This document shows positions 37,141 to 47,643 of a stretch of 64,000 nt of DNA, one piece after another. The DNA is taken from the NCBI GenBank assembly GCA_021789695.1, contig JAJYJH010000004.1, positions 1 through 64,000 on the forward strand. The letters are read 5' to 3'. Source of the stretch: a bacterium (GTDB taxonomy: Bacteria > Elusimicrobiota > Elusimicrobia > Elusimicrobiales > UBA9959). Position 1 is the first letter of the stretch, and each line of letters begins with the position of its first letter. The notes under the pieces are model-generated. The model was not told the DNA's origin. It searched no databases and worked only from the letters and a program-made list of their open reading frames with translations. The position numbers and the translations under genes are program-made.

Positions 37141-38246
37141 GCTCTCCTCCCGGTGCGCTCGTAGGAGGCGTTCACTCGCACCGGCCTGAAGCCCGCATTC
37201 TCAATCAGGGCTCGCAGATAGGTTTCAGAGCCTCGGTCCGCCGTGGCGGCGCCGGCCGCGTGCACGACGCGTTCGCCGGAATAAGTGCCGGAAAAATCGT
37301 CCACGCCGAAATTTAGCAGCAGTTGCGCCATCTTTTCTCCCACGTACATCCACAGGGCCTTTATGTGCGGGATGTTGTGCAGGAAGACGCGTGCCGTGGC
37401 GTAGAGGCGCAGCTCGTCGAAGCCGGTGGGAACGCGGCGGCGGGCTTTAACGGCCGTGTTACCGTCGTGGTAGGCCAGCGGTACGAAGGCCTTGAATCCG
37501 CCGGTCTCCGCCTGCAGAGAGCGCAGGCGCGACAGGTGGTCCACGATGTCTGCCGGCTTCTCGATATGGTTGTAGAGCATCGTGGCGTTGGTCTTGAGGC
37601 CCGCCTCGTGCGCCATGCGCATGATCTCCAGCCATCGGGTCCCGGATATCTTCTTCGGGGCTATGACCTTGCGCACGCGCGGGGCGAAGATCTCGGCGCC
37701 GCCGCCCGGCATGGCGCCGAGTCCCGCCTTTATCAGCCTGGCCAGCGCCTCTTCCGTGGAGACGCCTTCCTTGCGGGCGAAGTAATCTATCTCTACGGCG
37801 GTGAAAGCGGTGATGAACATGCGCGGGGCGAGGCGTTTCACCGAGCTCAGCAATTCCTCGAAATAGGAAAGGGACAGGTCCGGGTGCAGCCCGCCCACTA
37901 TGTGGACCTCGTCAACGCCCGCGGCGGCCGCCTTCTTTATGCGGCGCTCCATGTCGGTCTGCGTCAGCAGGTAGGCGCCGGGCTGGCCCTCGTCGCGCGC
38001 GAAAGCGCAGAGCGGGCAGCGCAGCTCGCAGATATTGGTGAAGTTCAGGTTCATGCTGACGCCGTAATAGGCGGCGTCGCCGTGCAGCCCGCGGCGTACA
38101 TGCGAGGCAAGGCGCCCCAGGTCCGCGATGCTGCAGGTGGCGAGAAGCCGCAGCGCGTCGGGCCCGTTTATCGGCCTTCCCTCGTAAACCTTGCTGGCTA
38201 TCGGGCGCAGTTCCGCGTCCGTCATGGCATCCGGCAGCTTCGTCAT
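37137..38246 (-). CDS. mqnE: Aminofutalosine synthase (radical SAM)
   Basis: Joins the MqnA product to the SAM-derived adenosyl radical, giving 6-amino-6-deoxyfutalosine. 369 residues from the ATG at 38246, which overlaps the ubiX stop (ATGA); a longer upstream reading is shadow. The CxxxCxxC motif is NICELRCPLCAFARDEG (about residue 77). EVHIVGGLHPDLSLSYFEEL, FTAVEIDYFARKEG, MPGGGAEIFAPRVRKVIAPK and ATMLYNHIEKPADIVDHL match the family. Its presence indicates the route through aminofutalosine. Confidence 0.94.
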   Translation of the reverse strand: MTKLPDAMTDAELRPIASKVYEGRPINGPDALRLLATCSIADLGRLASHVRRGLHGDAAYYGVSMNLNFTNICELRCPLCAFARDEGQPGAYLLTQTDMERRIKKAAAAGVDEVHIVGGLHPDLSLSYFEELLSSVKRLAPRMFITAFTAVEIDYFARKEGVSTEEALARLIKAGLGAMPGGGAEIFAPRVRKVIAPKKISGTRWLEIMRMAHEAGLKTNATMLYNHIEKPADIVDHLSRLRSLQAETGGFKAFVPLAYHDGNTAVKARRRVPTGFDELRLYATARVFLHNIPHIKALWMYVGEKMAQLLLNFGVDDFSGTYSGERVVHAAGAATADRGSETYLRALIENAGFRPVRVNASYERTGRRA

Positions 38247-38863
38247 TTCTTGCGCTTCTTCAGTTTTGCTGACTGTTCGCCCCAGCTCTTGAAAAGGGAA
38301 TGTTCCACCCCGACGGTGTTGAGTATCTTGCCGACTACGAAGTCGGTCATGTCGGAGAGGGTCTTTGGCCGCGTGTAGAAGGCCATGGCTGGAGGCAGCA
38401 CAAAGGCGCCGGCGCGCGCGAGCTTCAGCATATTCTCCAGGTGTATCGCGGAGAGCGGCGTTTCTCGGACCACCAGCACCAGCCGCCTTCTCTCCTTTAG
38501 CGCCACGTCGCAGGCGCGTGTGATGAGCGAATCTGAATAACCGTTGGCCGCGGCGGAAAGCGTCTTCATGGAGCACGGTGCCACCACCAGGGCCTCCAGC
38601 GGCGTGGTGCCGCTCGCGAGGGGAGAGAGGAAGTCCTCGTCGTCAGACTCGGCCAGCAATTTCACCGGGGCGACAGCGCGCTTCTTAACGAGCGCGGTCA
38701 GGGGAGCCGATCCGCTCTTCGTATACCCCAATTCATGGCCTATCACGCGCCAGGCGCCTTCCGAGGCCACGGCGTGCACCTGGCCGCCCGCCTTCAGCAG
38801 CTCCTCTATAAGCCTTATGCCCAGTATAGGGCCGCTGGCCCCCGTTACGGCTACCGCTATCAT
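38243..38863 (-). CDS. ubiX: Flavin prenyltransferase (UbiX type)
   Basis: Makes the prenylated FMN cofactor used by UbiD-type decarboxylases. 206 residues from the ATG at 38863. MIAVAVTGASGPILGIRLIE is the N-terminal flavin-binding motif. LVVAPCSMKTLSAAANGYSD and LVLVVRETPLSAIHLENMLK are the other hallmarks. In this operon it most likely serves the UbiD-like decarboxylase two genes upstream. The lysine-rich C-terminus (KSWGEQSAKLKKRKK) is an extension. It follows mqnP after two bases. Confidence 0.94.
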   Translation of the reverse strand: MIAVAVTGASGPILGIRLIEELLKAGGQVHAVASEGAWRVIGHELGYTKSGSAPLTALVKKRAVAPVKLLAESDDEDFLSPLASGTTPLEALVVAPCSMKTLSAAANGYSDSLITRACDVALKERRRLVLVVRETPLSAIHLENMLKLARAGAFVLPPAMAFYTRPKTLSDMTDFVVGKILNTVGVEHSLFKSWGEQSAKLKKRKK

Positions 38864-38865
38864 CC

Positions 38866-39708
38866 CTACCTCATGACCTTGTCCAGCAGCGCCCCGGCCA
38901 GCAGCGCCGGGGAGATGTATATATTGACCTTCAGGATGCGCCGCACCGCCGCGTTGATGTCCGGGCCGCGCGCCTGTTTCTGCTGGTAGGCGAAGACGCC
39001 AGCCACGAAGACCAGGGCCGCCCAGTAGGTCCGGTCCATGCCGCGCAGCGCCCCGGCCGCGGCCAGGGCCGCCAGCGCCAGCGCGTAGCAGGCAGCCGAA
39101 AGCGCCAGCGCCGCCCGGCTTCCGAACCTGACCGGCACCGAATGCAGGCCCTCGCGCCTGTCGAAGTCGGCATCCTGCATGGCGTAGACCATGTCCATGC
39201 CGCCTATCCAGAAAAGTATGGCCGAGCCCAGCGCCAGCGAGAGCAGGTCGAAGCGGCCGGCGATGGCCAGGTAGCCGCCTATGGGCGCTGCGGCTTCGGT
39301 GACGCCGAGGCAGAGGTGCGAAGCGGCGGAGAAGCGCTTGAAATAGGAGTATCCTGCCAGCAGCGCCACGGCGAAAAACGACAGGTGGAAGCAGAGCGGG
39401 TTCAGCAGGTAAGACGAACCGATCAATACCAGGCTGGAAATTACGCCGAGCGCTGCGGCCTCCCAGACCTTTACCTCGCCGCGCGGTATCGCGCGGTCTT
39501 TCGTGCGGGGGTTGAGCGCGTCTATGCGGGCGTCGATGGCTCGGTTGAAGGCCATGCCCGCCGCGCGCGCCGCGGCCAGCGCCAGCGTGACCAGCAGCCA
39601 CGTCCGTGCGCTGCCGCCGCCGGCGAAGACCACGCCCAGCCACGCGAACGGCAGGGCGAACAGCGTCTGCTCCGGCAACAACAGGTCGGAGAGTTTTTTA
39701 AAGGCCAT
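38866..39708 (-). CDS. mqnP: UbiA-family prenyltransferase for menaquinone (MqnP type)
   Basis: Integral membrane enzyme that attaches the polyprenyl chain to the naphthoate ring. 280 residues and about eight or nine transmembrane helices. Both Asp-rich diphosphate-binding motifs are present: NRAIDARIDALNPRTKDR (about 55) and DADFDRREGLHSVPVRFG (about 180). Context in a futalosine operon points to 1,4-dihydroxy-6-naphthoate as the acceptor; this is inference. Its start overlaps the end of the ubiD-like gene by 11 bases. Confidence 0.9.
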   Translation of the reverse strand: MAFKKLSDLLLPEQTLFALPFAWLGVVFAGGGSARTWLLVTLALAAARAAGMAFNRAIDARIDALNPRTKDRAIPRGEVKVWEAAALGVISSLVLIGSSYLLNPLCFHLSFFAVALLAGYSYFKRFSAASHLCLGVTEAAAPIGGYLAIAGRFDLLSLALGSAILFWIGGMDMVYAMQDADFDRREGLHSVPVRFGSRAALALSAACYALALAALAAAGALRGMDRTYWAALVFVAGVFAYQQKQARGPDINAAVRRILKVNIYISPALLAGALLDKVMR

Positions 39709-41140
39709 ACTCTTTCCAGCGGCGCGCGACCTGCTCCTTCATCTCGGACGACATCTTTATCTCTTCCGGCCAGTCGCGGCCCATGCCTTCCTCGCGGGTC
39801 TTGCGCGTGGCGTCTATCCCCAGCTTCCCGCCGAAGTTCGCGTGCGGGGCGCTGTGGTCCAGCGCGTCCAGCGGGCCCTCGGACAGCAGCAGGTCCCGCT
39901 TAGGGTCGGTGTTGTTCAGCAGCTTCCACAGCACGGCGCTCCGGTCGCGCAGGTCCACGTCCTTGTCGAAGACGGCTATGAACTTGGTGGACGCCATCTG
40001 GCCGAGTCCCCACAGGGCGTTCATCACCTTCTTGGCCTGGCCGGGATACTTCTTATCTATGGAGACCATCGCGCAGTTGTGGAAAACGCCCTCTATCGGC
40101 AGTTCTATATCGGTTATTTCCGGCACAAGCAGTTTTATCAGCGGCAGGAAGAGGCGCTCCGTGGCCTTGGCCATGTAGCAGTCCTCCATCGGCGGCTTGC
40201 CCACTACGGTGGCGGGGTAGACGGCGCCGTTCCTGTGCGTTATGGCGGTGACGTGAAAAACGGGGTACTTGTCAGCGGCGGAATAGAAACCGGTATGGTC
40301 GCCGAACGGCCCTTCCACGCGCTCCTCCGCAGTGTCCACGTAGCCTTCTATGACGAAGTCGGCCTCGGCCGGGACGTGGAGATCCACGGTCTTAGCCTTC
40401 ACTATCTCCACCGCGCGCGAGTCCAGGAAACCGGCGAAGCTCAGTTCGTCCATGTCGGGCGGCAGCGGCGCGGTGGCGGCGTACGTGACGGACGGCGGTC
40501 CGCCCAGCGCCACGGCCACCTCCATGCGCCTGCCCATGGTCCTGTTTTTATCAAAATGGCGCGTGCCGTCCTTGTTGTACTGCCAGTGCATGCCGGTAGT
40601 CCTGCCGTCGTACTTGTGCATGCGGTACATGCCCGCGTTCTGCACGCCGGTTTCCGGGTCCTTCGTAATGACTACGGGCAGCGTTATGAAAGGCCCTCCG
40701 TCGGAAGGCCAGCACTTGAGTATCGGCAGCCCGTCCAGCAGGGGCCCTTCGGTCAGGACGTTCTGTTGGCAGGGGGCGGAGTTCACCTTCTTTGGCAGGA
40801 AGCCGGCCAGTTCCTTGAGCGTGAAAAGCATTTTTATCTTTCCGGCCAGCCCATCGGGCGGGCGCATCTTCACCGAAGCCTCTATGCGCGCGGCCGCTTC
40901 GTCGAACGAGCCGCAGGAGAGGACCAGCTGCATGCGCCTGTAGCTGCCGTAGGCGTTCATCAGCACCGGGAATCTGGAGCCCTTCACGTTCTCGAAGAGC
41001 AGCGCCGGCCCGCCGGCCTTGGAGACGCGGTCGGTTATCTCAGTTATCTCCAGCTCTGGGTCCACTTCAGCTTTCACGCGGCGCAGCTCGCCCCCGGACT
41101 CAAGGGCGTTTATGAATTCGTTCAGATTCTTGTAGGCCAT
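39698..41140 (-). CDS. mqnL: UbiD-family decarboxylase for menaquinone (MqnL type)
   Basis: Prenyl-FMN-dependent decarboxylase that removes the ring carboxylate. 480 residues. Family blocks are LRRVKAEVDPELEITEITDR, GPALLFENVKGSRFPVLMNA, GMHWQYNKDGTRHFDKNR, EGPFGDHTGFYSAADKYPVF with the catalytic Glu, and TVVGKPPMEDCYMAKATERL. It is the first gene of the mqn operon, so the late-pathway enzymes are transcribed before the early ones. The pairing with ubiX supports the cofactor assignment. Confidence 0.9.
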   Translation of the reverse strand: MAYKNLNEFINALESGGELRRVKAEVDPELEITEITDRVSKAGGPALLFENVKGSRFPVLMNAYGSYRRMQLVLSCGSFDEAAARIEASVKMRPPDGLAGKIKMLFTLKELAGFLPKKVNSAPCQQNVLTEGPLLDGLPILKCWPSDGGPFITLPVVITKDPETGVQNAGMYRMHKYDGRTTGMHWQYNKDGTRHFDKNRTMGRRMEVAVALGGPPSVTYAATAPLPPDMDELSFAGFLDSRAVEIVKAKTVDLHVPAEADFVIEGYVDTAEERVEGPFGDHTGFYSAADKYPVFHVTAITHRNGAVYPATVVGKPPMEDCYMAKATERLFLPLIKLLVPEITDIELPIEGVFHNCAMVSIDKKYPGQAKKVMNALWGLGQMASTKFIAVFDKDVDLRDRSAVLWKLLNNTDPKRDLLLSEGPLDALDHSAPHANFGGKLGIDATRKTREEGMGRDWPEEIKMSSEMKEQVARRWKEYGL

Positions 41141-41272
41141 ACTTTATCAGTAGGGGGACCGGGCGCCGTAGAATGACAGGCGGATATACGGTATTGTATC
41201 AATTTAAGGCGGACAAAAGCCCTCCGCGAAACGCGCCTCGGCCCAGCTTTTTGTTATCATACGTTTACTGGG

Positions 41273-42544
41273 ATGATATCCGAAGAAAGACTGCTTGGTT
41301 TCTGCCGCGGGCTCACGGCTTCCGTGAAGAGCGGCCTGCCGCTCAGCGACGCCTTCGCCACGCTGGCGAAAACAGGCGGGTACGGCCGGCACATAGCGCG
41401 TGCGGCCAGCATGACCGCGCAAGGCTCCTTCATGCACGAGGCTTTCTCCGCGCAGGGGATCTTCCCTAAAGTCTTTATCGCCCTCCTGCGCGCGGGCGAA
41501 GAGAGCGGCAAGACGGAAGAGTTCCTGGACGTCTACGCCGACTGCCTGCAGGTCCGCATAGAGTTTCGCCGCCGCATAGAGCGCCTGCTCCTTTACCCGG
41601 CCTTCGCCCTGGCCTTCGCGTTGGCGCTGCTGCTCTTTTTTTCGTTCAAGGTAATACCGCTGTTGCTGGAACCGCTGATAAAGGCGGGCGCCGCGGTGCC
41701 CAGGCAGATATTGCTGGTGAATTACGCGGCGGAGAAGCTCCGGGCCGACTGGCCGCCCGTGATGCTGGCCATCGTCGCGCTGATCCTGCTCGGGCGGTGG
41801 TTCGTTCGCTCCGGCCCGGGACGAAAGCTTTTCGGGCTGGCGGGCCACGCGCTGCCGGTGTTCCGCTTCGCCTCTTCGGAGGCCCGGCTCTACTACCAGT
41901 ACACCATCATGGGGCTGTTGTTCAAGGCCGGAGTTAGCCTGGGCGCTATGATGGATATCCTGCGCCAGTTCTCCATGGACGACCTTGTCAGCCGCGGCCG
42001 TTTCGCGAGGGCCGCGGAAAAGGTAGCCGGCGGCGCCGGTTTCGCCGAGAGCGTGGCGCCGCTGGTGCCGGAGGAAGACCGGCATAGCCTGGAGGTGGCC
42101 GAGAAGGCCGGCCGCCTGGACGACACGCTGATGGCGCGCGGCAGATTGCATTACGACATGCACCTGCACCGCATGGAGATGCTGGTGACGGCATTCAACA
42201 TAGCCACGCTGGGGGGGCTGGCGCTGGCCACGTTCGCTCTGATGGCGGCGCTGGTCTGGCCGGTGCTCTCGGCGCTGGGCGGCTCGGGCCGCGCGCTCAA
42301 GAACGTGCTGCCCTCGTTGGAACTGGGCGCGTCCCCTTCCGGGACCAAAGCGGTTCCCGAAACCCCGTCCGGTCGTTTCAACCGCCTGCAGGGCGGCAAG
42401 GTCTCCGGCTTCATTCTTCAGCAGAAAACGGGTGGAGCCTCCTCCGCCAGGAAAAAACTCGTCCCGGTAGGCTCCGGTTTCGGCGGGTTAAACTCCAACG
42501 ACATCCACCCCACCGACATCCGTCCCACAGACGTCAGCGATTAG
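41273..42544 (+). CDS. GspF/PilC-like inner-membrane platform protein with atypical tail
   Basis: 423 residues, with two T2SSF domains (about 10-130 and 215-340). The first has LTASVKSGLPLSDAFATLAK and FIALLRAGEESGKTEEFLDV; the second has GLLFKAGVSLGAMMDIL and EVAEKAGRLDDTLMARGRLH. Three or four transmembrane segments include LLYPAFALAFALALLLFF. Such proteins form the platform of type II secretion or type IV pili. After residue 345 comes a low-complexity Ser/Gly/Pro tail that ends with short repeats (HPTDIRPTDVSD), not usual for the family. The stop codon is the first triplet of a dispersed repeat. A TATCAT box lies 13 bases before the ATG, with no ribosome-binding site. No pilus genes adjoin it. 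Confidence 0.82.
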   Translation: MISEERLLGFCRGLTASVKSGLPLSDAFATLAKTGGYGRHIARAASMTAQGSFMHEAFSAQGIFPKVFIALLRAGEESGKTEEFLDVYADCLQVRIEFRRRIERLLLYPAFALAFALALLLFFSFKVIPLLLEPLIKAGAAVPRQILLVNYAAEKLRADWPPVMLAIVALILLGRWFVRSGPGRKLFGLAGHALPVFRFASSEARLYYQYTIMGLLFKAGVSLGAMMDILRQFSMDDLVSRGRFARAAEKVAGGAGFAESVAPLVPEEDRHSLEVAEKAGRLDDTLMARGRLHYDMHLHRMEMLVTAFNIATLGGLALATFALMAALVWPVLSALGGSGRALKNVLPSLELGASPSGTKAVPETPSGRFNRLQGGKVSGFILQQKTGGASSARKKLVPVGSGFGGLNSNDIHPTDIRPTDVSD

Positions 42545-42562
42545 GGACGCTGCTTCCTAAAC
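42542..42562 (+). repeat. Single arm of the nuoN-argS palindromic element
   Basis: tagggacgctgcttcctaa matches the arms at 9161 and 9259. Its TAG is the stop codon of the GspF-like gene, as in the other copies. No inverted partner is seen nearby. Confidence 0.65.
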
Positions 42563-42583
42563 TGGCGGGTGGTGGCACACCGT

Positions 42584-43849
42584 ATGCTTAAATTCTTTAA
42601 GGACCTCAAGGACAGGCATCACAAGCGCATCCAGGGAGGGCTGGAACTCCTTAAATACATTGGCCCAGGCCTCATAGTCACGGTAGGCTTCATAGACCCC
42701 GGCAACTGGGCTTCCAATCTGGCGGCCGGAGCTTCTTTCGGCTATTCCCTGCTGTGGATGGTGACGCTGTCCACGCTGATGCTGATAATTTTACAGCACA
42801 ACGTGGCGCATCTCGGCATAGCGAGCGGCCTGTGTCTTAGCGAGGCGGCTGAGAAGTACGTGAAGCCCTCGCTCTCCAGGCCCCTGCTGTGGTCGGCCAT
42901 GGCGGCTTCGGCGGCCACGTCGCTTGCCGAGGTGCTGGGCGGCGCCATCGCCCTGCAGATGCTCTTCGGAATACCGGCCAAAATAGGCGCGGTGCTGGTG
43001 ACGGCACTAGTCATCTACCTGTTGTTCTCCAATAATTACCGCAGGCTCGAGAAATGGATAATCGGCTTCGTATCGCTGATCGGCCTATCGTTCATCTACG
43101 AGTTGAGCCTGGCCCGTGTGAGCTGGGGCCACGCCGCCGCCGGCTGGGTGGTGCCGGCCACTCCGGCCGGCTCCATGGTGGTGGTCATGAGCGTGCTGGG
43201 CGCGGTGGTGATGCCGCACAACCTGTTCCTGCACTCCGAGATAATCCAGAGCCGTCAGTGGAACCTGGAGGACGAGAAGATCATCAGGCGCCAACTTAAG
43301 TTCGAGTTCACGGACACGCTGCTGTCTATGCTGGTCGGATGGGCCATAAACAGCGCGATGATGATCATGGCCGCGGCCACGTTCTTCAAGTTCGGCAAGC
43401 CGGTTTCCGAGCTGCAGCAGGCGGAGCAAATGCTGACGCCGCTTCTGGGCGGGCGCTCGGCTCTGGCCTTCGCGCTGGCGCTGCTGTTCGCGGGGATTTC
43501 TTCCAGCGTTACGTCAGGCATGGCCGGCGCCTCCATCTGCGCCGGGCTTTACGGCGAGCCGCTGAACCTCAAAGACAACCACAGCCGCATGGGTGTATAT
43601 ATCTCCTTTTTCGGCGCGCTCGCGATGATACTCTTCATCAGCGACCCGTTCCGGGGCCTCATCTACTCGCAGATGGCGCTCAGCATCCAGCTGCCGTTCA
43701 CCATCTTCCTGCAGGTCTATCTCACCTCGTCCCGGAAAGTGATGGGACGCCACTCCAATCCCCCCTGGATGGCGGTCCTCCTGTCCGCCATCGGCCTTGT
43801 GGTCGCCTGGCTCAACGTCAAGCTGCTCATGAGCCTCTTCGCCGGATAG
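42584..43849 (+). CDS. NRAMP-family divalent metal transporter
   Basis: Proton-coupled importer of Mn2+ or Fe2+, in the inner membrane. 421 residues from ATG 42584, with about 11 helices. The metal-binding DPGN of helix 1 is in TVGFIDPGNWASNLAAGA, and the MPHN of helix 6 in GAVVMPHNLFLHSEIIQS; both are intact. A GTG at 42569 could add five residues. It has a basic cytoplasmic N-terminus (MLKFFKDLKDRHHKR). It resembles MntH, but substrate specificity cannot be read from the sequence alone. The upstream repeat element fills much of the gap to the previous gene. Confidence 0.9.
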   Translation: MLKFFKDLKDRHHKRIQGGLELLKYIGPGLIVTVGFIDPGNWASNLAAGASFGYSLLWMVTLSTLMLIILQHNVAHLGIASGLCLSEAAEKYVKPSLSRPLLWSAMAASAATSLAEVLGGAIALQMLFGIPAKIGAVLVTALVIYLLFSNNYRRLEKWIIGFVSLIGLSFIYELSLARVSWGHAAAGWVVPATPAGSMVVVMSVLGAVVMPHNLFLHSEIIQSRQWNLEDEKIIRRQLKFEFTDTLLSMLVGWAINSAMMIMAAATFFKFGKPVSELQQAEQMLTPLLGGRSALAFALALLFAGISSSVTSGMAGASICAGLYGEPLNLKDNHSRMGVYISFFGALAMILFISDPFRGLIYSQMALSIQLPFTIFLQVYLTSSRKVMGRHSNPPWMAVLLSAIGLVVAWLNVKLLMSLFAG

Positions 43850-43881
43850 GCGCCCGCTATACGGAGAAATTTAAGAATTGA

Positions 43882-43887
43882 TAAAAT
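43882..43887 (+). promoter_or_regulatory. -10 element placed for a leaderless transcript
   Basis: TAAAAT ends nine bases before the ATG at 43897, and no ribosome-binding site intervenes. Confidence 0.4.
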
Positions 43888-43896
43888 CTATCCGCC

Positions 43897-45102
43897 ATGA
43901 ACACTCTGCTTGACCGCTGGCGGAAGGCGGACCCCGCCTTCAAGGCTTTTCTTCTGGGCGTCTTTTTCCTCGGCATCAACGCCGGAGTGCTGGGAGCCGC
44001 TTTCAACAACTATCTCAACGACACTTTTCATCTTACGTCGCAGCAGCGCGGTTTTCTGGAGTTCCCGCGCGAACTGCCGGGTTTCCTGGTGGTCTTCATG
44101 ACCGGCCTTCTGGCGACGCTGCCCGTGCGCAGGTGGGCGGTCATCACCGGCCTGCTTACGGCCGTGGGGGTGGCCGGGCTGGGCTTCCTGTCTCCGGGGT
44201 ATTACACGATGATACTCTGGATGCTGCTCTGGAGCGCGGGCAGCCACCTGTACATGACGGTGGAGGCCGTAATGGGCCTGCGTTTCTCCAAGGGCGGCGG
44301 GCACGGCAAGCGGCTGGGCCAGCTCAGCGCGATGACCAACTTCGCCGGCATCGCCGGCGCGGGGCTGGTGTGGGCGCTGGCCAGAATGGCGGGCCCGCAG
44401 CTCTATCACTGGGCATTCGCTCTCGGCGCGGCGGCCTCGCTGGTCTCGGCGTACCTTTTTTCTCGGGTTAATGGCGACGAATCAGGGCTGCCTGGCAGCA
44501 AACGTTTCGTATTCAGGTGGAAGTACAAGTGGTACTACCTGCTGAACATCCTCTTCGGCGCGCGCAAGCAGATCTTTTTGACTTTCGCGCCCTGGGTGCT
44601 GGTCACGGTGTACGGGGCGAGCCCGGCGACGATGGCGGCGCTGCTGGTGGCGGCCTCCGCGCTGGGCGTGGTCTTCAGGCAGGCGTTGGGCGGCATAGTG
44701 GACCGCTTCGGAGAGCGCAGGGTGCTGCTGGTCGACGCGCTGCTGCTGTTGGTAATCTGCCTGGGCTTCGGCTTCAGCTCGCTGAAGCCGGCGCTGTACG
44801 CGCTGTTCATCCTGGATAACCTGATGTTCGCCGTGCGCATAGCGCGTACCACCTACCTCAACCGCATCGCCGTGCGCCGCGAGGACGTGGCTCCCACGCT
44901 GTCGCTGGGAGTGACAATGGACCACGCGGTTTCAATGCTGGTGCCGGCGGCGGGCGGCCTGCTGTGGGCGGCCTACGGCTACCGGTCTGTCTTCTTAGCC
45001 GCTTCGTCGCTGGGGGTCGGTATTTTCATCGCGGCGCTGGCCGTGGACGAGACCCACAAGCGGCGCTCCCCCGGCCCTGCCTTGCCCGTGCCGGAGGATT
45101 GA
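43897..45102 (+). CDS. Major facilitator superfamily transporter
   Basis: 401 residues with 12 predicted helices in two halves, separated by a cytoplasmic loop around residues 190-215 (basic, RWKYKWYY at its end). The loop between helices 2 and 3 is LPVRRWAV, and the equivalent in the second half is GGIVDRFGERRVLLVDALLL, the MFS motif A. The substrate is unknown. Two transporter genes in a row (NRAMP, MFS) face the same way, but they are separated by 47 bases with a possible new promoter. Confidence 0.85.
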   Translation: MNTLLDRWRKADPAFKAFLLGVFFLGINAGVLGAAFNNYLNDTFHLTSQQRGFLEFPRELPGFLVVFMTGLLATLPVRRWAVITGLLTAVGVAGLGFLSPGYYTMILWMLLWSAGSHLYMTVEAVMGLRFSKGGGHGKRLGQLSAMTNFAGIAGAGLVWALARMAGPQLYHWAFALGAAASLVSAYLFSRVNGDESGLPGSKRFVFRWKYKWYYLLNILFGARKQIFLTFAPWVLVTVYGASPATMAALLVAASALGVVFRQALGGIVDRFGERRVLLVDALLLLVICLGFGFSSLKPALYALFILDNLMFAVRIARTTYLNRIAVRREDVAPTLSLGVTMDHAVSMLVPAAGGLLWAAYGYRSVFLAASSLGVGIFIAALAVDETHKRRSPGPALPVPED

Positions 45103-45158
45103 ACTCGTGCGCGGTCCGGCAGATAATCCTGGCGGTTCCAGCCGGAAATGGATTTAGG

Positions 45159-45164
45159 TATACT
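45159..45164 (+). promoter_or_regulatory. -10 element placed for a leaderless transcript
   Basis: TATACT ends exactly six bases before the second in-frame ATG (45171); the first ATG (45165) lies inside the expected melted region. This favours 45171 as the true start. Confidence 0.45.
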
Positions 45165-45605
45165 ATGGCCATGCGCGTTCTGCCGCCCCTGTTGCTCTGC
45201 TTCTCCTCCCCGGCCTTCTGCGGCGCTCCGAAGTGCTTCCTTCTCGACGGGGAGCTGGCGGTCCCGTTTTCTGCGGATAATTCCTGTTTCCGCGCCGCCG
45301 GCCACCCGGCCTACGATTACTGTGCTCTTTCCTCTTTTTACGTTCCGCAGCGAACCTGTTATTCCTGCTCCTCTGCGGCCTCGGCGGCGGCGCCGAACGC
45401 GCAGCTCAACACCCGCAGGGAAAGAGGCGACTCCAACGGGAACGTAACCGAGGAGATCCTGGTCTCGAAAGTATCCGCCCCGGACTGGAAGGCGCTGACC
45501 AGCGAAAAGGGCCTCGGCGGCCGCCACGGCCTGACCCTGGACCAGTTGGCCTCCGCCCTGCGCAGGGCTCCCGGGCAACCTGCGGAGCGAAGAAGGCCTC
45601 GGTAG
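45165..45605 (+). CDS. Small secreted hypothetical protein, C-terminal frameshift suspected
   Basis: 146 residues, or 144 if ATG 45171 is used. A signal peptide (MRVLPPLLLCFSSPAFCGAP) is followed by a Cys-rich part: CFLLDGELAV, NSCFRAAGHPAYDYCALSSF, TCYSCSSAASAAA. The end of the frame (QPAERRRPR) uses codons unlike the rest. Another frame directly after it reads KKASVAALEASSAEAYAPIA and stops at 45661 with normal codon use. A single frameshift around 45550-45590 would join the two and fill the gap to ettA. No family is recognised. Confidence 0.6.
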   Translation: MAMRVLPPLLLCFSSPAFCGAPKCFLLDGELAVPFSADNSCFRAAGHPAYDYCALSSFYVPQRTCYSCSSAASAAAPNAQLNTRRERGDSNGNVTEEILVSKVSAPDWKALTSEKGLGGRHGLTLDQLASALRRAPGQPAERRRPR

Positions 45606-45684
45606 CAGCGCTGGAGGCCTCCTCCGCCGAAGCCTACGCGCCGATAGCCAGGAAAAAATAGATCTTAGGGCAAAGGACCTCAAT

Positions 45685-47376
<1,692 letters not shown>

Positions 47377-47377
47377 C

Positions 47378-47643
47378 CCGCTAAAAATCCGCTCAACCGC
47401 CTGGTGCTGGACAACTTGCGAGGAATTTAAGGCATGCCTGAGAGAGCCGCCTTCCGGCAAGCCCCGCCCGCAGCCTTCCGTAATAATCGCTTTAAAAAAA
47501 TTCGCGGAATGCGGCCACGATGTGTTCGTGGCCTTTTCATACAAGCGCCGGGGCCTGTGCTCAAACTGCGACGCCAAGCGCTCGGCAATAGAGGCGGCGG
47601 CCGCGCTGAACCGGCTGCCGCCTCCGGGCCGGCGGCTCAGTAG
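47378..47643 (+). pseudogene. Decayed IS91-type transposase N-terminus (zinc-binding domain)
   Basis: In one frame the DNA reads NPLNRLVLDNL (about 47386-47425). After a one-base shift it continues EEFKACLREPPSGKPRPQPS, then ALKKFAECGHDVFVAFSYKR, then RRGLCSNCDAKRSAIEAAAA. This follows the order of the N-terminal region of IS91/ISCR-like transposases, where a helical stretch leads to a zinc-binding motif resembling CGHxxxVAFSCKxRGxCPSCxxRR. Here one Cys of the motif has become Tyr, a frameshift breaks the start, and the catalytic domain is gone; the remnant stops where the convergent proS gene ends. A relic of an old insertion. Confidence 0.5.
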
